Positions 4,995-5,448 of a stretch of 5,448 nucleotides of DNA are shown piece by piece (the first letter of the stretch is position 1; each line of letters starts with the position of its first letter). A model generated the notes under the pieces. That model worked only from the letters and a program-made list of their open reading frames with translations. It searched no databases and had not been told where the DNA came from. This DNA comes from Spirochaetaceae bacterium. GTDB taxonomy: Bacteria; Spirochaetota; Spirochaetia; DSM-27196; PXBQ01. The position numbers and the translations under genes are program-made. The DNA is taken from the NCBI GenBank assembly GCA_003566875.1, contig PXBQ01000298.1, positions 1 to 5,448 on the forward strand, written 5' to 3'.

Positions 4995-5448
4995 ATGGGT
5001 GAAATAAAGACCGCGCTCGAGTTGGCGCTCGAGCGTACCGAGGGCATCGCGGGCGACAAAAAAACTCTCGAAGCGCATGAGAACAAAACGATCGGAAAGC
5101 GCCTTGTGTCGCAGATATCGAGCGATCCGGATTTCGATCTGAAGAAAGAGTTGAAAAACTACTCGGCCGATCAGATCCTCGGAATCCGCGACGGGATGTA
5201 CTCGGTGCTGATCACTTTCGTGGCGCTTCCGGGCAGCGAAGACGACCTTTCGCGTTTCGCGGTCGTCAAGAAAGGTATCCGGCAGATCGTGCGCGACCCG
5301 AAAGCCGCGATAAACGTGCTCGAGCAGACCGAAGAGCTGATGCGCCGCTATCTCGAGTCGAAGACGCAACTCGTCGAGGCGTTGCGCAAGCAGTTTGAAC
5401 CGCGGCTTCGCAAGCGCGAAGAGGAGCTTGCACGGCAGTACGGCCACG
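4995..5448 (+). CDS. Conserved charged helical protein of unknown function (3' end outside the window)
   Basis: The ATG at 4995 opens a frame that runs to the right edge without a stop, giving 151 codons. The start is supported by a GGAG site eight bases upstream. The protein starts MGEIKTALELALERTEGIAG and is highly charged (many Lys, Glu, Arg), with no signal peptide or membrane segment. A middle block (about residues 48-95, including SADQILGIRDGMYSVLITFV) looks globular. From about 105 onward it looks like a long amphipathic helix or coiled coil (EQTEELMRRYLESKTQLVEA and beyond). I recall proteins with this opening as uncharacterised spirochaete proteins (possibly the family labelled DUF6657), but I am not certain. 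It has its own promoter and leader, so it need not be co-regulated with the cyclo-ligase gene, though in some genomes such small genes are linked to it. No function is proposed. Confidence 0.85.
   Translation, partial: MGEIKTALELALERTEGIAGDKKTLEAHENKTIGKRLVSQISSDPDFDLKKELKNYSADQILGIRDGMYSVLITFVALPGSEDDLSRFAVVKKGIRQIVRDPKAAINVLEQTEELMRRYLESKTQLVEALRKQFEPRLRKREEELARQYGH

Noticed and set aside
5011..5033. Direct repeat GCGCTCGAG around TTG at the start of the right-edge gene.
   Set aside because: It encodes ALELALER, a helical repeat using the preferred codons; the protein sequence explains it.
3750..5447. A 565-codon open frame on the minus strand across hemW, the cyclo-ligase gene and the right-edge gene.
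   Set aside because: It runs antisense to three well-supported genes and crosses their boundaries. Its protein shows no recognisable domain, and GC-rich codon bias (few TA-containing codons) easily keeps such frames open.

Overview
This is an ordinary GC-rich bacterial chromosomal segment (about 60% GC by eye) with every gene on the + strand and very short gaps. The mix of hslO (Hsp33), hemW, a 5-formyltetrahydrofolate cyclo-ligase gene and a charged, helical conserved protein at the right edge makes me think of a GC-rich, free-living spirochaete (Spirochaeta-like). That is a weak inference from the look of the last protein, not from any marker gene. I see no phage, insertion sequence, CRISPR array, tRNA or rRNA.

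Layout: (1) 1-630, the C-terminal part of an ABC-F ATPase, cut by the left edge. (2) 698-1630, hslO/Hsp33, a redox-switched holdase with an intact four-cysteine zinc site. (3) 1697-2968, a 12-helix major facilitator transporter of unknown substrate. (4) 2965-4251, hemW, a radical-SAM, heme-binding protein whose start overlaps the transporter stop (ATGA), so those two are probably one transcript. (5) 4284-4913, 5-formyltetrahydrofolate cyclo-ligase. (6) 4995-5448, the start of an uncharacterised charged helical protein, cut by the right edge. No gap exceeds 100 bases.

The genes are mostly housekeeping: translation or ribosome-associated ATPase, oxidative-stress chaperone, heme trafficking and folate salvage. 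They do not form one obvious pathway. I do not see a new multi-gene system.

Two non-gene signals stand out. First, a perfect 28-bp palindrome (4122-4149) lies inside the 3' part of hemW, reads through in frame, and encodes the same nine-residue peptide on both strands. A 12-of-14 match to one arm lies in the promoter of the next gene. Second, hslO, the transporter gene and the cyclo-ligase gene each have a TTGAC(A/C) box, exactly 17 bp, a weak -10 box, and then a start codon only 6-9 nt further on, with no usable Shine-Dalgarno site. This points to leaderless or near-leaderless mRNAs. The last gene has a conventional leader and an SD site.
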